Made by a program: the position numbers and the translations under genes. A DNA stretch of 64,000 bases from Desulfobacteraceae bacterium (GTDB lineage Bacteria; Desulfobacterota; Desulfobacteria; Desulfobacterales; Desulfosalsimonadaceae): NCBI GenBank assembly GCA_003599885.1, contig QZKW01000082.1, positions 62,001-126,000 of the forward strand, written 5' to 3'. Under the pieces are notes generated by a model. It was given only the letters and a program-made list of their open reading frames with translations, searched no databases and was not told where the DNA came from. Numbering within the stretch: the stretch's first letter is position 1; every line of letters starts with the position of its first letter. This document shows positions 1 through 8,986 of the stretch, piece after piece.

Positions 1-34
1 AATGATCATGGGCCTTTCCTTTTATATAAGAGGG

Positions 35-982
35 TTAATGAGGATTGCTGCCTGATGCCCCCAGGGCCGGACGGGTTCGGTGCCGGTAAATCCAGCGGCC
101 ATGGCGGTTCTGGTATTTCCAGACCAGCCGCAACTGCCAGGGCAGGTCAAAGGTCCAGAAGGCGTTCGGAATAGGTTCCGATGGGTCGTGTCGCAGGGTC
201 AAATCCAGATCCGCGGTGACAAATCCTTCGCCATCCGCATGACTCATTCGTGCCAGTTGATTGCCGGCTCCGTCCACAATCCGGGTTTCGCCCAGAAAAT
301 ACGAGCGGTAAGGAAATCCGGGCAAGAGAGGCAGGCCGCAGTCAATATCCCCGGCATGGGCGGCGTGAACCACTGGCACGCCGAGCATACGGGCGAATTT
401 GGGGATGGCCGCCTGCATGATGCTCAGATTGTCGTCCATAAGACTTTTCGGGAATCCCGGCAATCGCCGGTCCGGCAGGGTCCACCAGCAGGAGCCGCCG
501 ACTGCGAAATCGATCCGGTGGATCAGCCGACGCACGGTTTGGGTCCGGATAAACTCCCAGCACAGGGCCACGCCCACATTGCCGTATGGCGTTTCCAGCA
601 TCCCGTCATCCCCCCCGGGCCTGTAATAGCAGTTTTCCCACATGGTGGGCAGGTCTTTGTCATGAAAATAAACGCTTCCGTCGGGCAGGGCCAGTACAAA
701 GGTATTGTATAAGTCGTTGCCCTTCTTTGCGATGTATGATCCGCCGACAACGCCGATATATTTACTGGCAAGGGATTTGAGCATATCCATGGCCGGGCCG
801 TCGAGGGGCAGGGCGGCGTCCCGCATTTTCGGGGAAAACCCGACGGCGGATGTGAAAAATTCGGGGAGAACCACCCATTCGGCACCTGACCGGAACGCGT
901 CTTCCGCAAGTCCCTGCGCCTTGGCCAAGTTGGTTTTGACATCTCCCAGAACAGCCTTCATCTGAACTGCGGCGACTTTCAT
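35..982 (-). CDS. Carbon-nitrogen hydrolase (nitrilase superfamily)
   Basis: A 315-residue cytoplasmic amidase/nitrilase-fold enzyme that should hydrolyse a non-peptide C-N bond; the substrate is not predictable. The Glu-Lys-Cys triad is visible as the Glu of VVLPEFFTS, the Lys of FHDKDLPT and the Cys of VGVALCWEF. Length is normal for a single-domain member. The ATG at 980-982 follows a good AGGGGG Shine-Dalgarno and overlaps the stop of the upstream RAYT gene (ATGA), so that transposase has come to lie directly against this start. Only 34 bases of its downstream side are in the window. The family is clear; the physiological role is not. Confidence 0.85.
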   Translation of the reverse strand: MKVAAVQMKAVLGDVKTNLAKAQGLAEDAFRSGAEWVVLPEFFTSAVGFSPKMRDAALPLDGPAMDMLKSLASKYIGVVGGSYIAKKGNDLYNTFVLALPDGSVYFHDKDLPTMWENCYYRPGGDDGMLETPYGNVGVALCWEFIRTQTVRRLIHRIDFAVGGSCWWTLPDRRLPGFPKSLMDDNLSIMQAAIPKFARMLGVPVVHAAHAGDIDCGLPLLPGFPYRSYFLGETRIVDGAGNQLARMSHADGEGFVTADLDLTLRHDPSEPIPNAFWTFDLPWQLRLVWKYQNRHGRWIYRHRTRPALGASGSNPH

Positions 983-1770
983 GATCGGCCCCCTGAATTG
1001 GACAATGTTAAGGTGATTGGGCTGAAGATGTCTTCAGCGACAGAGGCGAAAATTTTTTCGCCCCTACGTTCGTCTTTATAATCAACCGCACAACCCGGAT
1101 TCAATTGATCCATCTCCCATTGAATCGGATTGTTGCAGATGTATTCCCGGATACGGTTTAATTCCATATCATTACGGACAACGTGTTCCCAATAATTGCG
1201 TTGCCATACATCAGGGGTCAAGGTGTGTTGCCGCATCCATTTGGTCACGCCGATTTTGAAACCCCGGACGATCGATCCGATGGTTTTGGATGTGCCGCAC
1301 GGGCGTTGTTGGGACGGAGGGGGCGATATTGATGGTTGGGCCTGTAGGGGCGAAAAATTTTTCGCCCCTACGGTCTGGGAATCAACGATTGATAAAATTC
1401 CATGGACATGATTCGGCATGATCACAAATGCATCCAATTCAACATGCGGGAAATGGGCCGGAATATCATCCCAGCATTGTTGAACAACACCGCCTGCATC
1501 GTTCGACAGCATTACCCCATCCAGAATTTCCCCGAACAGACATTCCCGGTTCCGGGTACAGATGGTGACAAAATAGGCCCCGGCCTTTGAATAATCATAT
1601 CCCTGCAACCGGACGGAACGGCGGTTGTGTTTGGGTGACGGCGGTGTGGATGATATGGGCGGTAGGGGTGGGTTGGCCTGCAAGGGCGGTAAGGGCGAAA
1701 AATTTTTCGCCCCTACGTTCGCCCCTACAATCGTCTCAACGATTCTATCGTTTGCGGTATTTCCGGTCAT
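979..1770 (-). CDS. REP-associated tyrosine transposase (RAYT), Y1/IS200-like
   Basis: A HUH-type single-strand transposase of the RAYT group. The HUH motif is seen as PNHVHG and the catalytic Tyr in REYICNNP; the core motif YFVTICTRNRECLFGE is typical. Such proteins mobilise REP palindromes and are usually single-copy domesticated genes. About 50 residues at the N-terminus are Pro-rich and low-complexity, and both this segment and an insertion near the middle are encoded by the transposase's own palindrome (VGAKNFSPL twice), with a third partial copy near the C-terminus (GEKIFAS). The start is uncertain because the N-terminal extension may be acquired DNA. The stop overlaps the next gene's ATG. 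Confidence 0.88.
   Translation of the reverse strand: MTGNTANDRIVETIVGANVGAKNFSPLPPLQANPPLPPISSTPPSPKHNRRSVRLQGYDYSKAGAYFVTICTRNRECLFGEILDGVMLSNDAGGVVQQCWDDIPAHFPHVELDAFVIMPNHVHGILSIVDSQTVGAKNFSPLQAQPSISPPPSQQRPCGTSKTIGSIVRGFKIGVTKWMRQHTLTPDVWQRNYWEHVVRNDMELNRIREYICNNPIQWEMDQLNPGCAVDYKDERRGEKIFASVAEDIFSPITLTLSNSGGRS
1021..1067. repeat. Palindromes in the 3' end of the first RAYT gene
   Basis: Positions 1021-1038 form a perfect 8+2+8 hairpin (GCTGAAGA / TCTTCAGC). Positions 1044-1067 form a near-perfect copy of the GGCGAAAA..TTTTCGCC palindrome followed by CCCTACG. Both lie inside the coding region of the transposase. Confidence 0.8.
1344..1371. repeat. Perfect 28-bp REP-like palindrome inside the RAYT gene
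   Basis: GTAGGGGCGAAAAA is followed at once by its exact reverse complement (14+14). It lies in frame in the middle of the transposase coding region, where it encodes VGAKNFSPL, and is the best copy of the family. Confidence 0.9.
1693..1727. repeat. REP-like palindrome near the 5' end of the RAYT gene
   Basis: GGGCGAAAAA/TTTTTCGCCC is a perfect 20-bp palindrome at 1693-1712, followed by a partial second arm (CGCCCCTAC). It encodes a second in-frame VGAKNFSPL in the transposase N-terminus. Confidence 0.85.
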
Positions 1771-1887
1771 CCTATCCTTTACCTTCGGGGCAGCTCCGTG
1801 CCCTGATTTATGATCTCAGTATACCCGGCGAGTGGGCAAGGTTTTGCGCTTTTTTACCTGTTATTGATACCGTATTTTATCCATGCT

Positions 1888-1940
1888 GTCGCAAGTTGTG
1901 TCGCAAACCTGTCGCAAAGATTGTCGCGAATGCGTCGCAA
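1888..1940. repeat. Five phased GTCGCAA repeats downstream of fic
   Basis: GTCGCAA (one copy GTCGCGA) starts at 1888, 1900, 1911, 1923 and 1934, so the spacing alternates 12, 11, 12, 11. The array begins four bases past the fic stop codon on the minus strand. The spacing is not a multiple of three, so coding does not explain it. Confidence 0.8.
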
Positions 1941-1943
1941 ATA

Positions 1944-2978
1944 TCATTGGAGCCGATAAATCTGATGATGTGTTGCGCCTTCGGCTGTCACCAACCCTTT
2001 TTTCAGGAGTCCTTTCAGATCCCGCTGAAGGCTGCGGCGATTGACCTCAGGGCAAAGGGCTTCAAAATTCTGAATGGTGAGTTTGCCATGCTGAAGGAGG
2101 TAGCCCAGGGCTTTTTTCTGACGCTCGTTCAGGCTGTTTTTTTGCGCCAGAACATCGCGACGGATGATCTGTTCGCTGCGTTCTTTGACTTCCACCATCT
2201 GGATTTCCAGGCCGGTGATGAAGTAATCGAGCCAACCGGTCATATCCATTCCGTATTCCCGAACACTCTGAATTGATTTGTAAAATTTTGGTCGATCCCG
2301 GTCATAATATTCACTTATCGTGAATAGGCGCTTGAAATCATATCCTGCTTTGTACAGGCATAATGTTGAAAGCAGGCGGGAGGCCCGGCCATTGCCATCC
2401 AAAAACGGGTGGATATGGACCAGTTGAAATTGGGCGATGCCGCTGACCAGTACCGGGTGAATGTCGAGGTCGGCATTCAGCCATTTTACCAGCCCAGACA
2501 TCATAATGGGGATTTCCACCGCTGAAGGCGGTGTATAAATCACTTGGCGGGTAACGGAATTGACCACGTAATTCTGGATACGGCGGTATTCTCCGGGCGC
2601 TGCCTTGCCGCCCCGCACGCCTTCCACCAGCCTTCGATGGATTTCCCGGATCATACCTTCGGTGATCGGGTCGCCGCTGTCCAGGCAGTCGGAAACAAAC
2701 CCAAAGGCGGAGCGGTAATTTAAAAGTTCCCGCGTATCCTCCGGATCAGCCTCCGGCACCGCTTCGCCGTTCCACAGCCGTTCCGCCTGATCCAGCGTCA
2801 GCCGGGTGCCTTCAATGTGGGTGGTGTAATGGGCTTCTTTGATTAACGCTTCATTGCCCATATCCCGCACCCAATCGTCTGAAAGCCGGGCTGCTTCCAG
2901 GAACCCTCGCGCCCGTTCGATTCGTGTAATGGCGGCAGTCATGCGGTGGGTGATGGTGAATTTGGGGGAGAATGCCAT
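1944..2978 (-). CDS. Fic-family AMPylase with C-terminal winged helix
   Basis: A 344-residue Fic protein that would transfer AMP (or another NMP) to a target protein. The active-site loop [12 protein letters not shown] is intact at about residues 191-202. An N-terminal T-x3-E-G match (TTHIEG, residues 52-57) fits the inhibitory helix of class II Fic proteins. A C-terminal winged helix (about 280-344, [17 protein letters not shown]) suggests DNA binding. It starts a few bases after the hsdM stop with GAGGAGGGC as ribosome site, so it is the last gene of the restriction operon. Fic genes are frequent passengers of type I systems; whether it modifies an Hsd subunit is unknown. Confidence 0.92.
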   Translation of the reverse strand: MAFSPKFTITHRMTAAITRIERARGFLEAARLSDDWVRDMGNEALIKEAHYTTHIEGTRLTLDQAERLWNGEAVPEADPEDTRELLNYRSAFGFVSDCLDSGDPITEGMIREIHRRLVEGVRGGKAAPGEYRRIQNYVVNSVTRQVIYTPPSAVEIPIMMSGLVKWLNADLDIHPVLVSGIAQFQLVHIHPFLDGNGRASRLLSTLCLYKAGYDFKRLFTISEYYDRDRPKFYKSIQSVREYGMDMTGWLDYFITGLEIQMVEVKERSEQIIRRDVLAQKNSLNERQKKALGYLLQHGKLTIQNFEALCPEVNRRSLQRDLKGLLKKGLVTAEGATHHQIYRLQ

Positions 2979-2983
2979 AACGT

Positions 2984-4897
2984 TTAGCCCTCCTCAGCCA
3001 GCAAAGTTTTCAGCTTACCCATAGCCGCTGCAACAACTTGTCCTTGCGTTTCGATGTTCTGGATGATCTCACCCAGCGTCCGCTGATCAACCTTGGTGAA
3101 CACATTGGGGTTGACCGCCTTCAAGTCAAATATGGCGGCATCGATGCCTGATGCCTTGGACTCTGCATCGCGAACGGCTTTTTCCTGTTCCCGGATATTC
3201 GCCTCCAGTAATTCAATTGTTTCTTGCCCGGCCTTGCTTTTCTTGAGCCGTTTGAGCTGTTCCTTCAGATCAACAACTATCGCCTTGATGCGGGCGGCTT
3301 CCTCCAGAAACGGCTGCATTTCCTCTCGGGCTCTGGCCCGGCGGGCTGCGAAATCGATAGTCCATGAGCATCGGCTTTCCGCTTCGGGCGTGCCGTGATG
3401 TTTGAGCAAACGCGCGTAACTGGGAAATGGCCTGATTTGATTGGCCGCGTCTTCGCCCCATTCGGCGGTAAGGCTGGCGGGCAACTGGCTGTCTTCCAGC
3501 ACGCCGCCGTTTTCATCAAAACCAAAGTGGGCCAGCGTAAGCGGCGTTTTTTTGCCGACCTTTATATTTGAGAGGTCGTAATACCAGATTTTTGACGTTT
3601 TCTTCCCTTTGGTGAAAAACAGCAGGTTGGTTTTGACGCCTGCGCCAGCGGTGGAAAACACGCCGCCCGGCAAACTGATAATGGCCCACAGGTCGCATTC
3701 GTCCACCAGCTTACGTTTGGTTTCCACAAAGGCGCTTTCATTGGTGCGAAACAACAGACCCTCGTCGAGTACGATGCCGCAGCGGCCGCCTTCGCCAAGC
3801 TCGGACAGAATATTCTGCACAAACAGCACCTGGGTTGAACCGGTTTCAAAGGCATAATTTTTTTGTGCATCCTTGCCCTCCTTGCCGCCAAAGGGCGGGT
3901 TGGTGAGGATGACATCAAAAGTATGTGGCGCTTGTTCGAACAGCGCGCCATAGGTGGCGCGTTTGGTCAATGTGTTGCCGTGCCAAAGATTGGGCTGATC
4001 AATGCCATGCAACACCAGATTGGCCAGGGCAATAGGGAGAACCAGGTTTTCTTTCTCCCGGCCGAAAAAGGTGTCGTGCTTGAGGGTGTCGATATCCGTC
4101 GCGGCCGGTCCGTTGCCCAGTTTTCTGGCGATATGCTCATATGCAATCGCCAGAAAACCACCTGTTCCGCAACAGGGGTCATACACCGTCTGGCCGAGGG
4201 AAGGATCAACGGTATGCACCATGGCGCGGATGACTTCCCGCGGGGTGAAAAACTGGCCGCCGTCGGAGTTTTTCTCACCCATTTTCAGCAGCAAGTCTTC
4301 ATACACCTGGGACAGCGTGAAAAAATGGGTGTCGTTCACATGGTCGGTCTTGATCTCGTGGACCTTGTCGAGAATGTCGCGCAAATTGGTCTCACTATCC
4401 ACCCGCACCCGCTCCACGGCGGTCATAATGCGGCCGATAATGCGCTGCTTTCGACTGGCTGTCGGGTTGGGGAGTCCGGTGCGTTTGTCGATATCCAGCC
4501 CGTGAAGATGGGGCAACAGGTCATTATTGATAAAATCAAACAGTTTGCCGTCACCTTGAGAGAACAGTTCCTGCCGCTTCCAGCCGCATGGTTTCCCCTC
4601 CGGCGTTTTGCGGTGATCGGGTTTATCTGAAAAAGGGGCGGCCCAGTCCTGCCATCGATAGGGGCTTTTCAAGGCAGGTGAAAAAGGCGCGCCCACGGCT
4701 TCGGCTTCCTCTCTCGCCTTGGTTTCTTGATCGTCCAGAATACGCAAAAACAGAATCCAGGTCAGCTCCGGCACATACTGCAGGGCGCTGGCGCAGTTGG
4801 AGCGGCGCATGATGTCGCAGATGGATTTGACAAAGGCCGAAAGAGATTGCGTGGAACCGATGGCCTTGGGTTGTTTGATTTTTCTAATTTTTTTCAT
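2984..4897 (-). CDS. hsdM: Type I restriction-modification system, methyltransferase subunit HsdM
   Basis: N6-adenine DNA methyltransferase of a type I system. The SAM motif DPCCGTGGF and catalytic [11 protein letters not shown] are both present; the N-terminal helical HsdM domain and a long C-terminal coiled coil (about 540-610, many E/K/L) complete the 637-residue protein. I place the start at 4897 ([11 protein letters not shown], preceded by GAAAGAAAG). A longer frame to 4945 exists, but those 16 residues are encoded by a REP palindrome. The gene lies downstream of hsdR and hsdS, interrupted by a RAYT gene, and upstream of fic. Confidence 0.95.
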   Translation of the reverse strand: MKKIRKIKQPKAIGSTQSLSAFVKSICDIMRRSNCASALQYVPELTWILFLRILDDQETKAREEAEAVGAPFSPALKSPYRWQDWAAPFSDKPDHRKTPEGKPCGWKRQELFSQGDGKLFDFINNDLLPHLHGLDIDKRTGLPNPTASRKQRIIGRIMTAVERVRVDSETNLRDILDKVHEIKTDHVNDTHFFTLSQVYEDLLLKMGEKNSDGGQFFTPREVIRAMVHTVDPSLGQTVYDPCCGTGGFLAIAYEHIARKLGNGPAATDIDTLKHDTFFGREKENLVLPIALANLVLHGIDQPNLWHGNTLTKRATYGALFEQAPHTFDVILTNPPFGGKEGKDAQKNYAFETGSTQVLFVQNILSELGEGGRCGIVLDEGLLFRTNESAFVETKRKLVDECDLWAIISLPGGVFSTAGAGVKTNLLFFTKGKKTSKIWYYDLSNIKVGKKTPLTLAHFGFDENGGVLEDSQLPASLTAEWGEDAANQIRPFPSYARLLKHHGTPEAESRCSWTIDFAARRARAREEMQPFLEEAARIKAIVVDLKEQLKRLKKSKAGQETIELLEANIREQEKAVRDAESKASGIDAAIFDLKAVNPNVFTKVDQRTLGEIIQNIETQGQVVAAAMGKLKTLLAEEG

Positions 4898-4910
4898 CTT
4901 TCTTTCAATC

Positions 4911-4945
4911 GTAGGAGCGGGCCATGCCCGCGATTTTTTGGGCAT
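4911..4945. repeat. REP element between hsdM and RAYT
   Basis: GTAGGAGCGGGCCATGCCCG is followed by CGATTTT and a second GGGCATGCCC. The core hairpin GCGGGC-CAT-GCCCGC is at 4917-4931. It abuts the hsdM start and has probably replaced its original leader. Confidence 0.85.
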
Positions 4946-4960
4946 GCCCTTGAAATTTCA

Positions 4961-5500
4961 TTAAATCCAGATGGCATTCCAGAACGGATAATCTCCGACC
5001 CGCCGAACCAGTCCGGCCCGCAATGGATTGGAAATAATATACCGGGCCACGGTCCGCAAATCCTCTTCTGATCGCAAGGCATGGTCATGATACGCCGAAT
5101 CCCAGAGGGAACCCTGCCGCTTCAATCCTTGATTGACCAACCGGGCGCTTGCCGATTTGAGCCGGTTCATCACCAGACTCAGATCATCCTTTTCGCCAAG
5201 TTGCAAAAGCCAATGCGCATGATCCGGCATCAACACCCAGGCAAGCATACGGGCATCACCGAGAATGGCCCTGTCCTCAAAACAGCGGGCCGCGGCACAC
5301 CCTGCCTGAAAATCTTGAAAAAAGGGCTGCCGCTTCATCGTAGCCGAAGTCACCAGATAAACATGATGGGGAAGCGACACCCGGCCCTGCCGCAACGCCC
5401 GATGCCCCGGCCCTTTTTCTTGTCGTAGGAGCGGGCGGGGCCCGCGAAAATCGCCGCGCCCGCGATTTTGGTCATGCCCGTGATCGTTATTATCGGTCAT
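4961..5500 (-). CDS. REP-associated tyrosine transposase (RAYT), second copy
   Basis: HUH transposase of the RAYT group, up to 179 residues. HUH is seen in MPDHAHWLL and the catalytic Tyr in VARYIISNPLRAGLV; PHHVYLVT near the N-terminus matches the conserved first strand. It is only distantly similar to the RAYT at 979-1770. The gene sits inside the hsd operon between hsdS and hsdM and is bordered by REP palindromes on both sides. The first 30 residues or so are encoded by REP sequence and there is no Shine-Dalgarno at 5500, so the true start may be a later TTG or GTG near residue 37-43. Confidence 0.85.
   Translation of the reverse strand: MTDNNDHGHDQNRGRGDFRGPRPLLRQEKGPGHRALRQGRVSLPHHVYLVTSATMKRQPFFQDFQAGCAAARCFEDRAILGDARMLAWVLMPDHAHWLLQLGEKDDLSLVMNRLKSASARLVNQGLKRQGSLWDSAYHDHALRSEEDLRTVARYIISNPLRAGLVRRVGDYPFWNAIWI
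5424..5449. repeat. REP element overlapping the RAYT 5' region
   Basis: GTAGGAGCGGGCGGGGCCCG continues as CGAAAA, the same family as 4911 and 5511. It is read through by the start-proximal part of the RAYT frame. Confidence 0.8.
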
Positions 5501-5510
5501 ATGTTTCTAT

Positions 5511-5535
5511 TTTCGCGGGCATGGCCCGCTCCTAC
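5511..5535. repeat. REP element between RAYT and hsdS (inverted)
   Basis: Inverted copy ending GGCATGGCCCGCTCCTAC. With the copy at 4911 it brackets the RAYT gene in opposite orientation, as in bacterial interspersed mosaic elements. Confidence 0.85.
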
Positions 5536-5549
5536 CATTCCTGTCCTGT

Positions 5550-6128
5550 TTATTGCTCAAAGGCCTGGGCAAGGATTTTTTGAGGTAACAAATTGATTTC
5601 TTGCAACTGTATCTCTGCCGCATTGCGGGCCTTTTCAACTTCAGCCAGTTGGGCTTTCAGACGGGCGACGATTTGGCGCTGTTTGCCAATAGAGGGTACA
5701 GTGAGAGAGATTTTTGAAAGCGTGGTAGCATTAACATTTGGTTGAGCTGCGCCTTGTGCCGCATCTCTTAATTGTGTCCAGTAATTTGCACTTCCTAAAA
5801 ATAGGTCTAAATACTCAGGGAGTAAGATATCGTAATTAGGGCGCAAACGGATTAGGTATGAAGCATATACCGCCTCTGGAGGGGTTTTAATTAAAAAGCT
5901 TTTGCCAACGGTTCCGCCAGTTCGTGCGATTACGATGTCACCGTCAAACAGCCGTGCTTTATTCGTTTCTTTTTCTGTAATGCGACATCCTGGAACCTTT
6001 TCCCATTCAACACCATCAACTTTAATGTCGGTTATACGGAGTAATCGTGGACCTATATTTTTTTGAACCGCAGACGTGGTAACACCATAAGATATATCGG
6101 TACATATTTTCCCTAATGTTGTTTTCAT
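5550..6128 (-). CDS. hsdS: Type I restriction specificity subunit HsdS, single target-recognition domain
   Basis: Provides DNA sequence recognition for the type I enzyme. At 192 residues it is about half a normal HsdS: one recognition domain (about 1-140) and one conserved helical region ending in the family-typical LPQKILAQAF tail. The start at 6128 is supported by GAGGT ten bases upstream; the longer frame to 6158 starts next to a REP. A half-size subunit would have to dimerise to give a bipartite (likely palindromic) site. It may be a natural half-subunit or the remainder after RAYT/REP insertion removed the second half; the proper C-terminal ending favours a functional half-subunit. Confidence 0.9.
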   Translation of the reverse strand: MKTTLGKICTDISYGVTTSAVQKNIGPRLLRITDIKVDGVEWEKVPGCRITEKETNKARLFDGDIVIARTGGTVGKSFLIKTPPEAVYASYLIRLRPNYDILLPEYLDLFLGSANYWTQLRDAAQGAAQPNVNATTLSKISLTVPSIGKQRQIVARLKAQLAEVEKARNAAEIQLQEINLLPQKILAQAFEQ

Positions 6129-6159
6129 ACCCAAAAAACCTCGCATCTTGATAAACATT

Positions 6160-6224
6160 GTAGGAGCGCCCCATGGGCGCGATTCCCATGGGCGCGAAAA
6201 ATCGCGGGCATGGCCCGCTCCTAC
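6160..6224. repeat. Head-to-tail REP pair (BIME) between hsdS and hsdR
   Basis: A variant REP (GTAGGAGCGCCCCATGGGCG, from 6160) and an inverted standard REP (6201-6224, ending CCCGCTCCTAC) face each other. The TAG stop codon of hsdR is part of the inverted REP's GTAGGAG end. Confidence 0.85.
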
Positions 6225-8626
6225 GAAGCAAACAACCTTCCCTTGGCTTCATGCATCACGTCCACCGGCGACCCTAAACCTCGTAACGCATTCAAACCTC
6301 CCACCATTTTAATCTCCGGCACTTCCCACAGGGCCGGCGTTTCCAGCGCGTCGGTGCCGCCTTTGGCAAACTGCCGGCCCAGACCTTTGAGCACCGTCGC
6401 CGCTTTGTTGTCCATGCCGTCAAACCAGAGTTGGTTGCGGGTGATATAAACCTCGCCGCGTTCCGGACGCTTCAGGGCTCGGGCTTTGTAGCCGTGATGA
6501 CCGAAAAAATCGTAGAGATCAAAATCATTCATCTGATCAATTTCGCGGATCAGTTCCGGGCTGAAATTGTCGCCCAGCAGGTGGTCGATGAGCTGAAGGC
6601 GTTTTTCCCGCTCAATCCAGAGCTGACGGAATTCATTCAGGTTATGGGCCTCGCTCACCACCCGCTGGATCATCTCGCGACGGTATTCATCCACCGGAAT
6701 GGGCACGTCCCGACCGTCGCGCTGACTGAGTATAAACCGGCCCTGAGGCGTGACGGACACATATTGTCCTTTTATTTCAGCAACTACCGGGCCGTTATCG
6801 TCGCCTCCGCCATCGTCACGCCCAACCCCGCCGCCACCCGTGTCGTCACCGCCGGGCCGGGGCGGTTTGCTGATAAAGTCGGTGCCGAACAATTGCGTCA
6901 CATCGGTGTAGTCATACAGCCAAAATTTATATTTTTTGGTCTCCTCGTGAATGCGGGTGCCCCTCCCCACCATCTGGTAAAACTTGATGGGGGATTGCAG
7001 GTAACGGAAGAACACCACGGCGTTCAGGCGCTCGATATCCACACCGGCTTCCAGCAGGTCCACGGTGCAGGCGATAAAGGCGCGCTCGCCGGAGCCGCGC
7101 ATGGGTTCGATCATATCCGAACCATTGTTTTTGCCCCCCATACACTTGAAAGCATAATGATCCTTGGTCGTCTTGCCCTGTTCCTTACACCAGCGGGTGT
7201 AAAGGTTGTTCATGTGCATGGCTACCCGGTCGGCCTGGATTTCACGGGTACAGAAAATGATGACTTTCTGCTCCGGCCCGCCGTTTTGGCAAAGTTGTTT
7301 GAATAAATCCTGGCACATAGCGGGGGTGCGCAGTTCAATAAACAGCTCGTCGTCAAAATCCTTGCCGGTATATGTATCCTTTGTTAGATCAGCTTCCGTG
7401 ATGGGTTTTCCGGTTCGGACATCCACCGGTCTGGCGGCGAGGATTTCTTTTTTGGTGAATATCCGGCTGTCGATGGTGGCCTTGCGTTTGACGATTTCAC
7501 AGGCGGCCAGATAGCCGTCTTCCTGAGCCTGAATCAGGGTGTATTCATAAACCGGATCGCCGAAGTATTTTCGGTTATTGGCTGTGATTTCCTGATCTTC
7601 AGGGGTTGCTTTTTTGGATTCATACAACCGCCGGGGGGTGGCGGTAAGGCCGATATGAATGGCATTCGGATTGCGCCGCAGGACTTCGGACCATTTTCCC
7701 CAGGCGGAACGGTGACATTCGTCGATGATGATGACGCTGAAAGCATCCTCGCCGTAGTGTTCACTCAGAAAACTGGCGAAATCATCGTTTTCATCATCAA
7801 GACCCAGGGTTTGATATGTTGCAATATGGATGCGCGCATTTTTGGCAGTGTTGGCTCCCCGCTCGGTTTTGACGATGCGGGCGTTGTCTCCAAAGGCCGC
7901 CTTGAGTTTGGTATACGCCTGTTCGCGCAGTTCATCGCGGTCACACAAAAAAAGCGCGGGTTTGGGAAGCTGCCCGGCCTCATTCAACCGCCAGAGAAGG
8001 TTCGTGGCGATGACGGTTTTGCCTGCTCCCGTGGCAAGACTGAGTAAAACACGCGCAGGTTCCCTGTTTTTCAAGCATAAAAGGATTTTTTCGAAAGCGG
8101 CCCGAATGGCCGCATCCTGAAAGTAACGGGATTGGGACCAGGCCGGGCTGTCGGCCATAAACAACATTTTGGCTTCGGGGAGGGTGACATCAATGCCGGT
8201 ATCCTTCGCATAACGGGCGGTCAGATCAATATGGGGCGGAAAGTCGGGAAAAGGAAAAGGCCCATCCTGCAGATTGGTGAAAAAATCAAATTCGCCATAC
8301 CGGTGCCCATTGGTGGCGAACACATATTTGACATCAAACCGCTGGCAGTCGGCATACCCCTTTGCCTGCTGCATGCCCTTGAGGGGGTCATCGGTTTCTT
8401 TCTTGGCTTCCAGGACAGCCACCGGCAGTGGTTTCGGCATATCCCCCGCTTGCACGCACAAGAGATAATCCGTCCGGCCGGAGCCTTTTCGACGGCGGCC
8501 TTTCGGTCCGATGGGCTCCACCGGGGCGGGGGTTTCCAGTTTCAACCACTGATGGTCGTTATACCCCTTGTCGCGAAGAATGGGATCGATGAGGTAAAAA
8601 CGGGTTTCCTGCTCGTTGTAGCTCAT
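6221..8626 (-). CDS. hsdR: Type I restriction enzyme, motor/nuclease subunit HsdR (EcoEI-like)
   Basis: ATP-dependent translocase and endonuclease subunit, 801 residues. The N-terminal restriction domain carries RTDYLLCV...AVLEAK, followed by helicase motifs LATGAGKT (Walker A), DECHRSAW (DExx box), GLTATP and QMVGRGTR (motif VI). The C-terminal segment resembles the EcoEI_R_C region, with an acidic/Gly-rich linker (GGDDTGGGGVGRDDGGGDDNG). The start at 8626 is preceded by GGGAG at good spacing, better than the in-frame ATG at 8665. First gene of the hsd operon; its stop codon lies in a REP element. Confidence 0.95.
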   Translation of the reverse strand: MSYNEQETRFYLIDPILRDKGYNDHQWLKLETPAPVEPIGPKGRRRKGSGRTDYLLCVQAGDMPKPLPVAVLEAKKETDDPLKGMQQAKGYADCQRFDVKYVFATNGHRYGEFDFFTNLQDGPFPFPDFPPHIDLTARYAKDTGIDVTLPEAKMLFMADSPAWSQSRYFQDAAIRAAFEKILLCLKNREPARVLLSLATGAGKTVIATNLLWRLNEAGQLPKPALFLCDRDELREQAYTKLKAAFGDNARIVKTERGANTAKNARIHIATYQTLGLDDENDDFASFLSEHYGEDAFSVIIIDECHRSAWGKWSEVLRRNPNAIHIGLTATPRRLYESKKATPEDQEITANNRKYFGDPVYEYTLIQAQEDGYLAACEIVKRKATIDSRIFTKKEILAARPVDVRTGKPITEADLTKDTYTGKDFDDELFIELRTPAMCQDLFKQLCQNGGPEQKVIIFCTREIQADRVAMHMNNLYTRWCKEQGKTTKDHYAFKCMGGKNNGSDMIEPMRGSGERAFIACTVDLLEAGVDIERLNAVVFFRYLQSPIKFYQMVGRGTRIHEETKKYKFWLYDYTDVTQLFGTDFISKPPRPGGDDTGGGGVGRDDGGGDDNGPVVAEIKGQYVSVTPQGRFILSQRDGRDVPIPVDEYRREMIQRVVSEAHNLNEFRQLWIEREKRLQLIDHLLGDNFSPELIREIDQMNDFDLYDFFGHHGYKARALKRPERGEVYITRNQLWFDGMDNKAATVLKGLGRQFAKGGTDALETPALWEVPEIKMVGGLNALRGLGSPVDVMHEAKGRLFAS

Positions 8627-8986
8627 TGTTCTCCCGTTTGGGTCTTTGGGCATGATGATCGCCATGGGCTTTGGGGTTTATTTGGGAGTGGTCGTTGCCG
8701 GGTGCAGGGGTTGAACCGGTAAAATTGATTGAAAATATAACATTTGCTATGATTTGTGCAAGTTAAAAAACAAACGGGTTATCTGACATTTCCAGGCAAT
8801 TCTGTTTTCTGACTCCTGTTCTCGATCCCCTTGCCCGGTGCAGGGACAAATGCCTTTGTTTTTTTACCCGCCTTTGATACTGTCTCGTAATTCCCTTGAA
8901 TTTATGATTGTATAAGGGTTAGTAAGAGTCGGCGGACGGTTTTTTGTTTTTTACAAAATCTTCAAATTGATGACATTGAAAGAAAT
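8627..8986. other. Intergenic, divergent from hsdR and clcA
   Basis: A 360-base AT-rich spacer between two divergent genes. It should hold both promoters, but I see no convincing operator or RNA. Confidence 0.4.

Noticed and set aside
1888-1940. CRISPR-like array
   Set aside because: Repeats are only seven bases at 11-12 base spacing, with no unique spacers and no cas genes.
4961-5500. Complete IS200/IS605 insertion sequence
   Set aside because: It is a lone RAYT protein with REP palindromes, no TnpB and no IS ends.
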